Source of the DNA: Larkinella arboricola
Lineage (GTDB): Bacteria; Bacteroidota; Bacteroidia; Cytophagales; Spirosomataceae
Direction of reading: 5' to 3'
NCBI RefSeq assembly: GCF_003259745.1
Contig: NZ_QLMC01000004.1
Span: forward strand, 558,001-622,000
Length of the DNA: 64,000 nucleotides
Under the pieces are notes generated by a model. It searched no databases. It saw only the letters and a program-made list of their open reading frames with translations, and was not told the DNA's origin. Each line of letters starts with the position of its first letter. The stretch's first letter is position 1. Of the stretch, positions 44,601-52,665 are shown in pieces. A program made the translations under genes and the position numbers.

Positions 44601-44965
44601 AATGCCATACGGTCTGCTTCCTGGCTCAGAACGGCCATTTTGAAAAGCGTACGCTGCCGCTTCAGGCCCAGTTTTCTCCCGTTACCAAATCGCTGGTCGA
44701 TGATTTTGATCGCGACGGTTTTATGGATTTGCTCCTGCTGGGTAACAAGTCGAACAACCGGCTGAAAATTGGGAGCATTGATGCGAATTACGGCTGCCTG
44801 ATGAAGGGAGACGGCAAAGGTAATTTTAGCTATGTACCTCAGCCGGAAGCCGGGTTGTCGGTAATCGGCGACGTTCAGTCAGTCGTTCAGCTACAGGTTC
44901 AGCAGGCCCGGTATATTGTCATTGGCGCTTTCAACGAACCCATTCAGGTCTATAGAACTAACTAA
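41615..44965 (+). CDS. CRTAC1/VCBS repeat protein with ASPIC/UnbV domain
   Basis: This 1116-residue secreted protein has a signal sequence (to about residue 38), two sets of FG-GAP/VCBS propeller repeats with calcium-type loops (DLNGDGLDDLFF, DVNGDGRLDIYV, DYDNDGDLDMMLL, DVNKDGLEDLFIGG, DYDNDGDLDLFVAGR), and a central ASPIC/UnbV domain (residues about 535-610, ending SIKIVWPDQTEQKLTQVTANQLLVV). Such proteins often stand beside SusCD genes; a role in surface glycan binding is presumed, not known. The next gene starts one base after its stop. Confidence 0.88.
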   Translation: MSFFTSINQLVARLSRIGRYGSMAIALGLCTLTGAGAQPLFQLLPPGQTNVSFRNDIDENENLNVLAYEYFYNGGGVAVGDLNGDGLDDLFFTANMKPNKLYLNLGGLKFKDVTKSAGAGLAGRSGGWKTGANMADVNGDGRLDIYVCYSGKVGDEVRRNQLFINQGVSKDGTVRFLEQAKQYGLDDPGYSTQSAFFDYDNDGDLDMMLLNHNVKKYDNMELAKLRNETDELAGNKLYENRNNRFVDVSKKAGIHQYPLTFGLGIAIADINQDGWQDIYVTNDYNESDYLYINQKNGTFKDETQMCFRHLAQFSMGIDIADYNNDGFPDIMSLDMLPEDNRRQKLLQLQENYESFELMVRQQLYKQYMRNMLQLNNGDGTFSEIAQVAGVSNTDWSWAPLLADFDNDGYKDLFITNGYLRDYTNKDFLKYWGDYKVKQAINRESVQLMDLIRAMPSTKLPNYIFKNNRDLTFTNKQTDWGIQTPTISNGAVYADLDNDGDLELIINNINEPAFIYQNLSREQHKTSYIQLKLVAKGRNTNAVGGKVTVYSKGNLQYQEVQPVRGYLSSQSARLHFGLDQVTTVDSIKIVWPDQTEQKLTQVTANQLLVVDQKDAASKARNPVAQKSHSGIFQKTEKLIPVVHEGYNENDFKRQPLMLFMYSQVGPVLAKGDVNKDGLEDLFIGGDKNTNGKIWIQQKDGTFKKDEETTIGNEEISAVSAAVFFDANGDGFDDLYVAKGGYSLFEPNTPSLQDELHINDGKGHLKRVTTALPALHASSKSCVRVADYDNDGDLDLFVAGRVIPGRYPEPPTSYLLENDGKGQFNTVKIPFSTSGMITDAQWEDLDGDGRKDLVLCGEFMPIKVYANTKDGFVDKTSQYFPNEENGFWFSLTIADVNGDGKKDIVAGNLGENSQIKFSKKEPAELVYADFDNNGSLDPFFSFYVQGTSYPFVSRDELNDQIFPMRRKFGYYKDYSTATINEIFSAEDLSKARKLSVTECHTVCFLAQNGHFEKRTLPLQAQFSPVTKSLVDDFDRDGFMDLLLLGNKSNNRLKIGSIDANYGCLMKGDGKGNFSYVPQPEAGLSVIGDVQSVVQLQVQQARYIVIGAFNEPIQVYRTN

Positions 44966-44966
44966 A

Positions 44967-46283
44967 ATGCGGTATTGCCTACTCATCGGTTTATTTATTT
45001 TTCATACGGCACAGGCGCAGAAAGCCAAACCGGATCTGGGGCGTCATCTGCAACCAGCGGTTTTTTCGCTGACGATGGTCATGATTCATGACGTGGCCAA
45101 CCCGCCAGCCGCCAGTCGCTTTTATACGTATTGTTTATTGGGTGCTTACGAAATCGTTGCAACGCAAAATGCTTCGATTCCGCAATCAACATCCTTTTTA
45201 AGCCGTTTCCCAAAACTCCGGATCGAAGCGCCGACCTCCTGCAACCACCAGATTGCGGCTTTGTTGTGTATGCTTGAAACGGGTCGGCTCATGCTGCCGT
45301 CGGGGTATATGCTGGAGGAAGACCAAAAAAAACTGCTCGCAGCGCTGAGGAAAGAAGGCTATGATGCTAATGTCATCGAACAATCGAGGCTTTTAGCGCA
45401 GAAAGTGGCCAAGGAGGTGGTGGCTTTTGCGGCTTCCGATAATTACCTGAAACTAAGCACCCGGCTGCGCTACCGGCCCACAAAAGGAGACGAATACTGG
45501 TTTCCAACCCCGCCCGGTTACATCGAAGCCATCGAACCCCACTGGCGTACGATCCGCCCGATGATTATCGATACCTGTAGCCAGTTTACACCGCAGCCTG
45601 CCGTTGCTTTCAGCAAAGACTCCACGAGTGCCTTCTACAAATTGGCGTACGAGGTCTATTCGGAAGGCAAAAATCTGGATGAGAAAAAACGGTTTATTGC
45701 GTCCTACTGGGATTGTAACCCGTTCGCAATTAATACGTCCGGGCATATGTCGATCGGCTTTAAAAAGATTAGTCCGGGCGGCCACTGGATGAATATTACC
45801 AGCATCGCTACCAAAAAAGCTAAAATGGGCTTCGATAAAGCCGTGATGGTGCATACGCTGGTCGCGGCAACGCTGATGGATGCGTTCATCAGTTGTTGGG
45901 ACGAAAAATACCGAAGCAACCGGATTCGGCCCGAAACGGTCATAAACCGCTACATTGACGCGCGCTGGCAACCGTTGCTGCAAACACCCCCCTTTCCGGA
46001 GTATACCAGCGGTCACAGTGTCATCTCGACGGCCGTTGCCGAAGTGCTAACGTACCTGATTGGCGACGATTTTGCGTTTACGGACGACACCGAAGTCTTA
46101 TTCGAGTTGCCGACTCGTGATTTTAAGTCCTTCCGGCAGGCGGCTGAAGAAGCGGCCATTTCCCGGCTTTACGGGGGCATTCACTACCGTGACGCGATTG
46201 AAAACGGACAGCAGCAGGGCAAAGCCATTGGGGAGTTCGTAGTTGACAGAATAAAACGAGCGGGCGTTGAAGCAAACCAATGA
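44967..46283 (+). CDS. vanadium-dependent haloperoxidase-like PAP2 family protein
   Basis: This 438-residue exported protein (signal MRYCLLIGLFIFHTAQAQ) has the PAP2/vanadium haloperoxidase fold. The conserved active-site blocks are RSNRIRPETVINRY, PPFPEYTSGHSVIST (with SGH) and SRLYGGIHYRDAIENGQQQG (R and H). Relatives either bind vanadate and oxidise halides or act as acid phosphatases. In Bacteroidota this gene is often next to VCBS/ASPIC proteins, as here with one base between them, but the joint function is unknown. I chose the ATG at 44967 for its signal peptide. Confidence 0.85.
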   Translation: MRYCLLIGLFIFHTAQAQKAKPDLGRHLQPAVFSLTMVMIHDVANPPAASRFYTYCLLGAYEIVATQNASIPQSTSFLSRFPKLRIEAPTSCNHQIAALLCMLETGRLMLPSGYMLEEDQKKLLAALRKEGYDANVIEQSRLLAQKVAKEVVAFAASDNYLKLSTRLRYRPTKGDEYWFPTPPGYIEAIEPHWRTIRPMIIDTCSQFTPQPAVAFSKDSTSAFYKLAYEVYSEGKNLDEKKRFIASYWDCNPFAINTSGHMSIGFKKISPGGHWMNITSIATKKAKMGFDKAVMVHTLVAATLMDAFISCWDEKYRSNRIRPETVINRYIDARWQPLLQTPPFPEYTSGHSVISTAVAEVLTYLIGDDFAFTDDTEVLFELPTRDFKSFRQAAEEAAISRLYGGIHYRDAIENGQQQGKAIGEFVVDRIKRAGVEANQ

Positions 46284-46361
46284 TAGTCAGTATTGACAAT
46301 TTATAAGAAGATAGCATTTAATCGAGTACAACCATAATCCAGCGGATCAAACCGTTTCACA

Positions 46362-47801
46362 ATGAAGTCAAAATTACTCAGTCTGGGTCTGGCGGCCCTT
46401 TTATCAACCCCCGTTTTCGCGCAGCAGCACTCCGAACAGAATCACTCCAAATACGAATGGCCCAAAGACAGCCTGGTAAAGAAAAAGCTGGATCAGTGGC
46501 AGGACATTAAATTCGGTTTATTGATGCACTGGGGTACCTACAGCCAGTGGGGCGTAGTCGAATCGTGGTCGCTGTGCCCGGAAGATGAAGGCTGGACCGT
46601 GCGTCGGGGGCCACACGCGGGCAACTGGTACGAATACAAAAAAGCCTACGAAAACCTGCAAACCACCTTCAATCCGACGCGCTTCAACCCCGAACGCTGG
46701 GCCGAAGCCGCCAAAGCCGCCGGGATGAAGTACATGATCTTTACGACCAAGCACCACGACGGTTTCTGCATGTTCGATTCAAAGCAGACCGATTACAAGA
46801 TCACCAGCAGCAAGTCGCCCTTTTCGTCGAACCCGCGCAGCAATGTCACCAAGGAGATTCTGGGCGCCTTTCGGAATCAGGGCTTCATGGTCGGCACGTA
46901 TTTCTCAAAACCCGACTGGAACGTTGATTCGTACTGGTGGCCCTACTTCCCGCCGAAAGACCGCAACGTGAGCTACGATCCGAAAAAATACCCCGACCTC
47001 TGGAAGAAGTATCAGGACTTTACCTACAACCAGATTCAGGAACTGATGACCGACTACGGAAAGGTAGACATCCTGTGGCTGGACGGCGGCTGGGTGCGCC
47101 CGGCCAGCACGATTGACTCAACGGTAAGCTGGCAGCGGACCATTCCGTACAGCCAGGACATTGACATGGCGCGGATTGCCGGGATGGGTCGGCAAAAACA
47201 ACCCGGTTTGCTCGTGGTGGACCGGACCGTAGCGGGCGAATTTGAAAACTACGCGACGCCCGAGCAGCAGATTCCGGATCATTACATGCCGATTCCGTGG
47301 GAAAGCTGCCTGACGATGGGCGCAAGCTGGTCGTACATTCCGAAAGAAAACTTTAAACCGGCCCGCCAACTGGTGCAGATGCTGGTGGATATCGTCGCTA
47401 AAAACGGCAATATGCTGCTGAACATCGCACCCGGCCCCGACGGCGAATGGCACGAAGAAGCCTACACCCGGCTGAAGGAAATCGGTGCCTGGATGCAGGT
47501 CAATGGCGAATCCATTTACGGCACTAAACCGTTGGCGCCCTACCGCCAGGACCAGTGGGCGTTCACGACCAACGGCAAAACCTCGTACGCTTCCTACCTG
47601 CCCACCGAAAAAGAAACCGTATTGCCTGCAACGGTTACCCTGCCCATCGCTCCGGCTCAATCCAAAGCAAAGCTGACGATTCTGGGCACGAAACAAACCC
47701 TGAAATGGAAAAAAGCCGGGAACGGTATGGAAGTAAGCATTCCGGAGAAACTTCGTCAGCAGTTGGCCGGACAGCCGGTTTGGGTCTTTAAAATGGGTTA
47801 A
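46362..47801 (+). CDS. alpha-L-fucosidase, GH29
   Basis: This 479-residue secreted glycosidase (signal MKSKLLSLGLAALLSTPVFA) has the GH29 barrel: FGLLMHWGTYSQWG, MKYMIFTTKHHDGFCMFDSKQTDYKI, and the nucleophile Asp241 in VDILWLDGGW. The C-terminal beta-domain (after about residue 385) is also present. It releases L-fucose from fucosylated glycans, probably in the periplasm, and is the key evidence that this locus is for fucosides. The acid/base residue is not conserved in GH29 and cannot be assigned by eye. The next gene follows after about 55 bases. Confidence 0.95.
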   Translation: MKSKLLSLGLAALLSTPVFAQQHSEQNHSKYEWPKDSLVKKKLDQWQDIKFGLLMHWGTYSQWGVVESWSLCPEDEGWTVRRGPHAGNWYEYKKAYENLQTTFNPTRFNPERWAEAAKAAGMKYMIFTTKHHDGFCMFDSKQTDYKITSSKSPFSSNPRSNVTKEILGAFRNQGFMVGTYFSKPDWNVDSYWWPYFPPKDRNVSYDPKKYPDLWKKYQDFTYNQIQELMTDYGKVDILWLDGGWVRPASTIDSTVSWQRTIPYSQDIDMARIAGMGRQKQPGLLVVDRTVAGEFENYATPEQQIPDHYMPIPWESCLTMGASWSYIPKENFKPARQLVQMLVDIVAKNGNMLLNIAPGPDGEWHEEAYTRLKEIGAWMQVNGESIYGTKPLAPYRQDQWAFTTNGKTSYASYLPTEKETVLPATVTLPIAPAQSKAKLTILGTKQTLKWKKAGNGMEVSIPEKLRQQLAGQPVWVFKMG

Positions 47802-47855
47802 TCGGTAACTGAAATCACCGTCTGTTTGCTCATCATCCAGGTTACTTCTTTTTTA

Positions 47856-50312
47856 ATGAAAAACCGTATTCTTCTCATCGCGTTCTTGCTCATTACAGTT
47901 TTGAGTGTGCAGGCGCAGCGCATTTATAATTTTACGCAGGGGCTGGCCATTGGGCCGTGTCACCAGTATGGCCGGGAGGCTCTGTATACCGATCAGCTGG
48001 CCTATCACTTATACCGGGGTGATCTGCAAAAGCCGGTGGCAGGGCAGGGGCTGACCACCACCAGCACCGATTCGCTGCGCTGGCAGGCCGTCACGCCCGA
48101 TCAGCAGGGCAAATTTCGGGGGCGGTTGTTCAGCAACGGTTATTTATACCTGACCTACACCGCCGACCGTGATCAGACGGCTTTGCTGCACGCAACCGGC
48201 CCGAACATGGTCTACGTCAACGGAACGCCCCATGCCGGTGATCCGTACGCCCTCGGCTATTTGTATATCCCGGTTCCGCTTAAAAAAGGAGTGAACGAAA
48301 TCTACCTCCGCACGTCGCAATTCTCGCGGTATCAGGGTCTGACGGCCAAGTTGATTTTTCCGGAAAAACCCGTAGCACTGAACACGGAAGACCCGACCTT
48401 GCCCAGTGTGGTTTTAGGAAACCAGAGCGAACCAATCTGGGGCGCAGTGGTGCTTGTCAACACCACGAACAAGGCATTGAACGGTTTGAAAATGAAAAGC
48501 CGTCTGGCCGGTAAAGAACTCGTGACGGAGTTGCCCACCGTTCCGGCCATGACCACCCGCAAGGTGGGCTTTCGGATGGATGCGTCGGGCGTTATGGGGA
48601 AAGAGAATGGCAAAGTGGTTATCAGTTTGTTACAGACTGGCAAGGCCGTTGACGAAAAAGAGTTGACGCTAAGCGTGGCCGGACCGGGCGAGCATTACAG
48701 CCAGACGTTTGTCAGTACCATCGACGGCAGCGTGCAGTATTTTGGCGTGGCCCCGCAGAGCAAACCGGATGGACAGGCTCCGGCCTTGTTTCTGTCCGTA
48801 CACGGGGCCGGGGTCGAAGCCATCGGGCAGGCGCGGGCCTATCAACCCAAAGACTGGGGTGTTCTGGTGGCACCAACCAACCGGCGGCCCAGGGGCTTCA
48901 ACTGGGAAGACTGGGGCCGACTGGATGCGCTGGAGGTATTTAATCTGGGAAAAAAGCAGTTCAAGCCAGATCCGCAGCGAATTTACCTGACCGGTCACTC
49001 GATGGGTGGACACGGAACGTGGTACCTGGGTGCGACGTTCCCCGGCAATTGGGCCGCCATTGCGCCCTGCGCCGGGTATCCGACACTGGCGGGCTACGGT
49101 TCGCACGACGGCAAAATTCCGGAAGAGGGCGCAACGGCGTTGGAGAAAATGTTGCTGCGTTCGAGCAATCCCAGCAATGTGATCAAGCTGGCTTCCAACT
49201 ACAAACCGCTGGGCGTGTACATCCTGCACGGCGATGCCGACCGCACGGTTTCGGTAGAGTATGCCCGCCAGATGCGGAAATTGCTGGGCACGTTTCACCC
49301 CGATTTTACGCACTACGAATACCCGGGCGGCTCGCACTGGTACGGCAACGAAAGTGTGGACTGGAATCCTATTTTCGATTATTTCAAATGGCACAAAATT
49401 GCCGCCGACAGCGCCGTTCATACCATCGACTTTACCACAGCCAATCCCGGTATTTCTTCGACTATGCGCTGGGTGTCCGTCGAGCAGCAACAGCACCCGC
49501 TGGAGTACAGCCGCGTTCAGTTGAAGCGGGATAAGAAAGCGAAAACGATCTCGGGAAAAACCGAAAACATCCAGTTGCTGTCGTTCAATCTGTCTGATTT
49601 TGCGCCGGGCGAAACCGTCAGCATCACGCTGGATAGTCTGAATACCGTTAGTCATACCGTTAAAAGTGCGGGCGAAAGGCTGTATCTGGCGAAAAACGGA
49701 CAGTGGGAAATGAGCACCAAACCGGCCCTGACGCAGAAAGGAGCGCACCGCAACGGTACCTTTAAAGAACCGTTCAACCACCGGATGGTCTTTGTGTACG
49801 GAACGGCGGGTACGGCGGCCGAAAACGAATGGGCCTACAACAAAGCCCGCTACGACGCCGAAACCTGGTATTACCGGGGCAACGGCGCGGTTGACATCGT
49901 TCCGGACAAAGCGTTTAGTCCGGCCCAGTACGCCGACCGGGGCGTGGTGATCTACGGGAACGCGACCACCAACCGGGCCTGGAACGGTTTGCTGGCCAAT
50001 TGCCCCATTCAGGTAAGCCGGGGGCAACTGACGGTTGGAACCGAGCGTTACACGGGCCAGGATGTGAGTGCGTATTTCGCGTGGCCGCGCCCGGATAGCG
50101 AAATCGCGTCAGTCGCCGTGGTGAGCGGAACCGGCCTGGCGGGCATGAAAGCCGCCGATGCCAACCAGTATTTTGCGGGTGGTAGCGGTTTTCCAGACTA
50201 CATGATTTTCGGCCTGGATATGGTAAAAGACGGTATCCGGGGTGTGCGAAAAGCCGGGTTCTTCAATAATGATTGGAAACTGGAAAGCCGGGAGACTGTT
50301 GGGCAGCCGTAA
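47856..50312 (+). CDS. large secreted alpha/beta-hydrolase esterase
   Basis: This is an 818-residue protein with a signal peptide (MKNRILLIAFLLITVLSVQAQ, start at 47856). The first 280 or so residues are a beta-rich region of unknown type. The middle holds an alpha/beta hydrolase of the prolyl-oligopeptidase/PHB-depolymerase-like type with the serine in TGHSMGGHGTWYLG, the acid in LHGDADRTVS and the histidine in YPGGSHWYG. A further 250-residue domain follows. The fold and the GH29 neighbour suggest it removes acyl (such as acetyl) groups from a fucose-containing glycan, which is inferred only. Confidence 0.8.
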   Translation: MKNRILLIAFLLITVLSVQAQRIYNFTQGLAIGPCHQYGREALYTDQLAYHLYRGDLQKPVAGQGLTTTSTDSLRWQAVTPDQQGKFRGRLFSNGYLYLTYTADRDQTALLHATGPNMVYVNGTPHAGDPYALGYLYIPVPLKKGVNEIYLRTSQFSRYQGLTAKLIFPEKPVALNTEDPTLPSVVLGNQSEPIWGAVVLVNTTNKALNGLKMKSRLAGKELVTELPTVPAMTTRKVGFRMDASGVMGKENGKVVISLLQTGKAVDEKELTLSVAGPGEHYSQTFVSTIDGSVQYFGVAPQSKPDGQAPALFLSVHGAGVEAIGQARAYQPKDWGVLVAPTNRRPRGFNWEDWGRLDALEVFNLGKKQFKPDPQRIYLTGHSMGGHGTWYLGATFPGNWAAIAPCAGYPTLAGYGSHDGKIPEEGATALEKMLLRSSNPSNVIKLASNYKPLGVYILHGDADRTVSVEYARQMRKLLGTFHPDFTHYEYPGGSHWYGNESVDWNPIFDYFKWHKIAADSAVHTIDFTTANPGISSTMRWVSVEQQQHPLEYSRVQLKRDKKAKTISGKTENIQLLSFNLSDFAPGETVSITLDSLNTVSHTVKSAGERLYLAKNGQWEMSTKPALTQKGAHRNGTFKEPFNHRMVFVYGTAGTAAENEWAYNKARYDAETWYYRGNGAVDIVPDKAFSPAQYADRGVVIYGNATTNRAWNGLLANCPIQVSRGQLTVGTERYTGQDVSAYFAWPRPDSEIASVAVVSGTGLAGMKAADANQYFAGGSGFPDYMIFGLDMVKDGIRGVRKAGFFNNDWKLESRETVGQP

Positions 50313-50334
50313 GAATTAAGATGGTCGGCGGCTG

Positions 50335-50372
50335 TTGCGATCTGCCGCCAACGCCTTATTTTTGCGCAAAAA
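50335..50372 (+). promoter_or_regulatory. promoter and palindrome of the fucose catabolic operon
   Basis: TTG (50335-50337) and TATTTTTG (50357-50364) are separated by 19 bases, an excellent Bacteroidota promoter. The perfect palindrome TTTTTGCGCAAAAA (50359-50372) overlaps the -7 element and the expected start point, where a repressor would block transcription. The first gene starts at 50431. Confidence 0.55.
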
Positions 50373-50430
50373 GGTTATAAGCAGCCTATTTTTCCCTTTA
50401 CTCTAAAAAGTAACCAGTAACCCTTCTACA

Positions 50431-51285
50431 ATGAAACTATTTCGCTTTGGCTCGCCGGACAATGAGCGCCCCGGTGTTATGTTGCCTTCGGGTGCCAGTC
50501 TGGATGTATCGGCTTTCGGCCAGGATTACGACGAAGATTTTTTTGCTAACAATGGCCTGGAAAAACTGGCTGAATGGCTGAAAGCCAACGAGTCGAGTTG
50601 CCCCAGTGTGCCGGGTGATGTTCGGCGGGCATCGTGTATCAAGCGGCCTTCCAAGATTGTCTGTGTGGGTCTGAATTACGCTAAACATGCCGCCGAAACC
50701 AACGCTGCCGTTCCGACGGAGCCTATTCTGTTCTTTAAATCAACCACGGCGCTGGTTGGTCCCGATGATAACGTGGTGATTCCGAAAAAGTCGGAGAAAA
50801 CCGACTGGGAGGTTGAACTGGCCATTATTATCGGCAAAAAAGCTACGTACGTTTCGAAGGAAGACGCCTTCGACTACATCGCGGGCTATGCCGTTCACAA
50901 CGACTACAGCGAGCGGGCTTTCCAGTTGGAGCGTGGTGGGCAGTGGGTGAAAGGCAAAAGTGCCGACACCTTCGCACCGCTTGGGCCGTTTATGGTCACC
51001 AAAGACGAGGTGCCGAACCCCAACAAACTGGGCCTCTGGCTGCGTCTGAACGGCGAAACCTTGCAGGATTCCAATACCGACGATATGATTTTCGACGTGC
51101 CGACGCTGGTCAGCTACATCAGCCAGTTCATGACGCTGCTCCCCGGCGACGTGATCTCGACCGGCACCCCCTCCGGCGTCGGCATGGGCCTCAAACCACA
51201 ACGTTACCTGAAACCCGGCGACGTAGTCGAGCTCGGTATCGAGGGCCTGGGCACCCAGAAGCAGACGGCCGTTTCTTTTAGTTAG
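50431..51285 (+). CDS. fumarylacetoacetase family hydrolase, probable 2,4-diketo-3-deoxy-L-fuconate hydrolase
   Basis: This 284-residue FAH-family enzyme has the C-terminal catalytic fold: IVCVGLNYAKHAAE, EPILFFKSTTALVGPDDNVVIP, DWEVELAIIIGKKA, VAGYAVHNDYSERAFQ-like tract, GPFMVTKDEVPNP, and GDVISTGTPSGVGMG. Acidic metal ligands are in the E-x-E of WEVELA. In the non-phosphorylative fucose pathway (known from Xanthomonas) an FAH-family enzyme cleaves 2,4-diketo-3-deoxy-L-fuconate to pyruvate and lactate; the flanking lactonase, SDR, FucP and mutarotase genes support that here. Its stop codon touches the heptamer repeat that flanks the inserted four-helix gene. Confidence 0.9.
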   Translation: MKLFRFGSPDNERPGVMLPSGASLDVSAFGQDYDEDFFANNGLEKLAEWLKANESSCPSVPGDVRRASCIKRPSKIVCVGLNYAKHAAETNAAVPTEPILFFKSTTALVGPDDNVVIPKKSEKTDWEVELAIIIGKKATYVSKEDAFDYIAGYAVHNDYSERAFQLERGGQWVKGKSADTFAPLGPFMVTKDEVPNPNKLGLWLRLNGETLQDSNTDDMIFDVPTLVSYISQFMTLLPGDVISTGTPSGVGMGLKPQRYLKPGDVVELGIEGLGTQKQTAVSFS

Positions 51286-51315
51286 GAGTTAAGAGTTATG
51301 AATTAAGAGTTATGG
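51286..51315. repeat. left heptamer-repeat arm of the four-helix-bundle unit
   Basis: Four degenerate heptamers (GAGTTAA, GAGTTAT, GAATTAA, GAGTTAT) run directly from the upstream stop codon into the ATG of the four-helix gene, whose first bases (51312-51314) belong to the last unit. The inverted partner is at 51700-51733. Confidence 0.75.
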
Positions 51316-51716
51316 AGCGGAAGGAGAGCATTATTCAGGGGAAGACCTTTGCGTTTGGCGTTAGGACGGTTAATCTTTATAAGTGGCTGGTCGATAACCA
51401 AGTGCCTTATAAGATTGCTGAACAGTTGCTAAGAAGCGGTACATCAATCGGAGCAAATGTTGAGGAAGCGACGGGCGGGTACAGCCGGAAAGACTTTTCG
51501 GCTAAAATAGGGATTGCTTACAAAGAAGCCCGTGAAACGCGTTATTGGCTCCGATTACTTCAGGCTACTGATTATCTGAACGAGCGCATGGCCACGTCTA
51601 TGCTGAATGACTGTGAAGAATTAATAAAAATCCTGAGTTCGATTTTGCTGACGACCCAGGAAAATGCCGGAATGGTCCGCGAAGAAAATCCCGATTACTC
51701 AATTCTTAACTCTTAA
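51312..51716 (+). CDS. four-helix-bundle protein (S23/IVS-type family)
   Basis: This 134-residue protein of the 23S-rRNA-intervening-sequence type four-helix bundle family (TIGR02436) has an early FAFGVRTVNLYKWL helix, then PYKIAEQLLRSGTSIGANVEEATGGYSRKDFSAKIGIAYKEARETRYWLRLL. These are the conserved SGTSIGANxxEA and KEARETxYWL motifs. The same fold occurs in the Avd accessory protein of diversity-generating retroelements. No function is established for free-standing copies. It interrupts the fucose operon and sits exactly between inverted heptamer repeats; its last residues (SILNS) are repeat-encoded. Confidence 0.88.
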   Translation: MERKESIIQGKTFAFGVRTVNLYKWLVDNQVPYKIAEQLLRSGTSIGANVEEATGGYSRKDFSAKIGIAYKEARETRYWLRLLQATDYLNERMATSMLNDCEELIKILSSILLTTQENAGMVREENPDYSILNS

Positions 51717-51733
51717 CTCATAACTCTTCATTC
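51700..51733. repeat. right heptamer-repeat arm of the four-helix-bundle unit
   Basis: Read on the minus strand the units are GAATGAA, GAGTTAT, GAGTTAA, GAGTTAA and GAATTGA, an inverted copy of the left arm at 51286-51315. It contains the stop codon of the four-helix gene (51714-51716) and ends three bases before the lactonase ATG. Confidence 0.75.
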
Positions 51734-51735
51734 CA

Positions 51736-52560
51736 ATGACAATCGACGCGCACCAGCATTTCTGGTTTTATGACCCGGAGCGGGACGGCTGGATTACGGA
51801 AGACATGCAGCGGATCCGGCGGGATTTTCTGCCTGCCGATCTGGAGCCGGTTCTGAAACAAAACGGAATCGACGGCTGCGTGGCCGTGCAGGCCGATCAA
51901 TCCGAAGCCGAAACCACGTTTTTGCTGCAACTGGCCGAAGCGTATGATATTATCAAAGGCGTGGTTGGCTGGGTCGATCTGCGGTCGGCCAAACTTTACG
52001 ACCGGCTGGAATATTTCTCGCAATACGAGGAGTTGAAAGGATTCCGGCACGTTGTCCAGGCGGAGCCGGAAGACTTTATGATGCAGCCGGAATTCATTCG
52101 CGGAGTGCGGCAACTGGCGGCTTTTGATTTTACCTACGACATTCTGATTTACCCCAATCAACTGAAAGCCGCGCTGCATCTGGTGCGTACGGTTCCGGAA
52201 GTGCAGTTTATCGTTGACCACATCGCCAAACCGTATATCAGGGAGCAGAAGGTCAATACGTGGTCGAATTACATGGCCGAAATTGCTAAAAATCCGAACG
52301 TGTACTGCAAGGTGTCGGGCATGGTGACAGAAGCCGACTGGCAACGCTGGCAGCCGGACGATTTCCGGCCTTATCTGGATGTGGTGTTCGAGCATTTCGG
52401 CCCCGACCGGCTGGTTTTTGGCTCCGACTGGCCCGTGTGTCTGGTGGCTGCGGAGTACGATGCGATGAAAAATATTGTCGAAGAGTACGTCAGACCGTGG
52501 GGTGAAACCGTGCGGCAGAAGGTTTTTGGCGATAATGCCGTTAAGTTTTATAGTCTATAA
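51736..52560 (+). CDS. amidohydrolase family lactonase, probable L-fuconolactonase
   Basis: This 274-residue TIM-barrel amidohydrolase (amidohydrolase_2/COG3618) has metal ligands in IDAHQHFW at the N terminus, VQADQSEAE, VGWVDLRS, FIVDHIAKP (H on strand 6) and the aspartate in RLVFGSDWPVC. COG3618 includes L-fuconolactonase, L-rhamnonolactonase and related sugar lactonases. Flanked by FAH hydrolase and SDR genes, the step L-fuconolactone to L-fuconate fits best. It probably shares the promoter upstream of the FAH gene, through the inserted four-helix unit. Confidence 0.9.
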   Translation: MTIDAHQHFWFYDPERDGWITEDMQRIRRDFLPADLEPVLKQNGIDGCVAVQADQSEAETTFLLQLAEAYDIIKGVVGWVDLRSAKLYDRLEYFSQYEELKGFRHVVQAEPEDFMMQPEFIRGVRQLAAFDFTYDILIYPNQLKAALHLVRTVPEVQFIVDHIAKPYIREQKVNTWSNYMAEIAKNPNVYCKVSGMVTEADWQRWQPDDFRPYLDVVFEHFGPDRLVFGSDWPVCLVAAEYDAMKNIVEEYVRPWGETVRQKVFGDNAVKFYSL

Positions 52561-52665
52561 TGCAGGTGTTACAAACCAAAGCCGGTGTTTGTAGTGCCAC
52601 CAGAGTTAATTTCTTTTCATTAAAACCGACCCGGACGTAAGCCTGCCCGGTCCATACCCACATTT

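Noticed and set aside
48669-50027. A 452-codon open frame on the minus strand inside the large esterase gene
   Set aside because: It lies wholly antisense to a well-supported gene with catalytic motifs, is rich in arginine, valine and glycine as mirror frames of GC-rich genes are, and has no recognisable domain.
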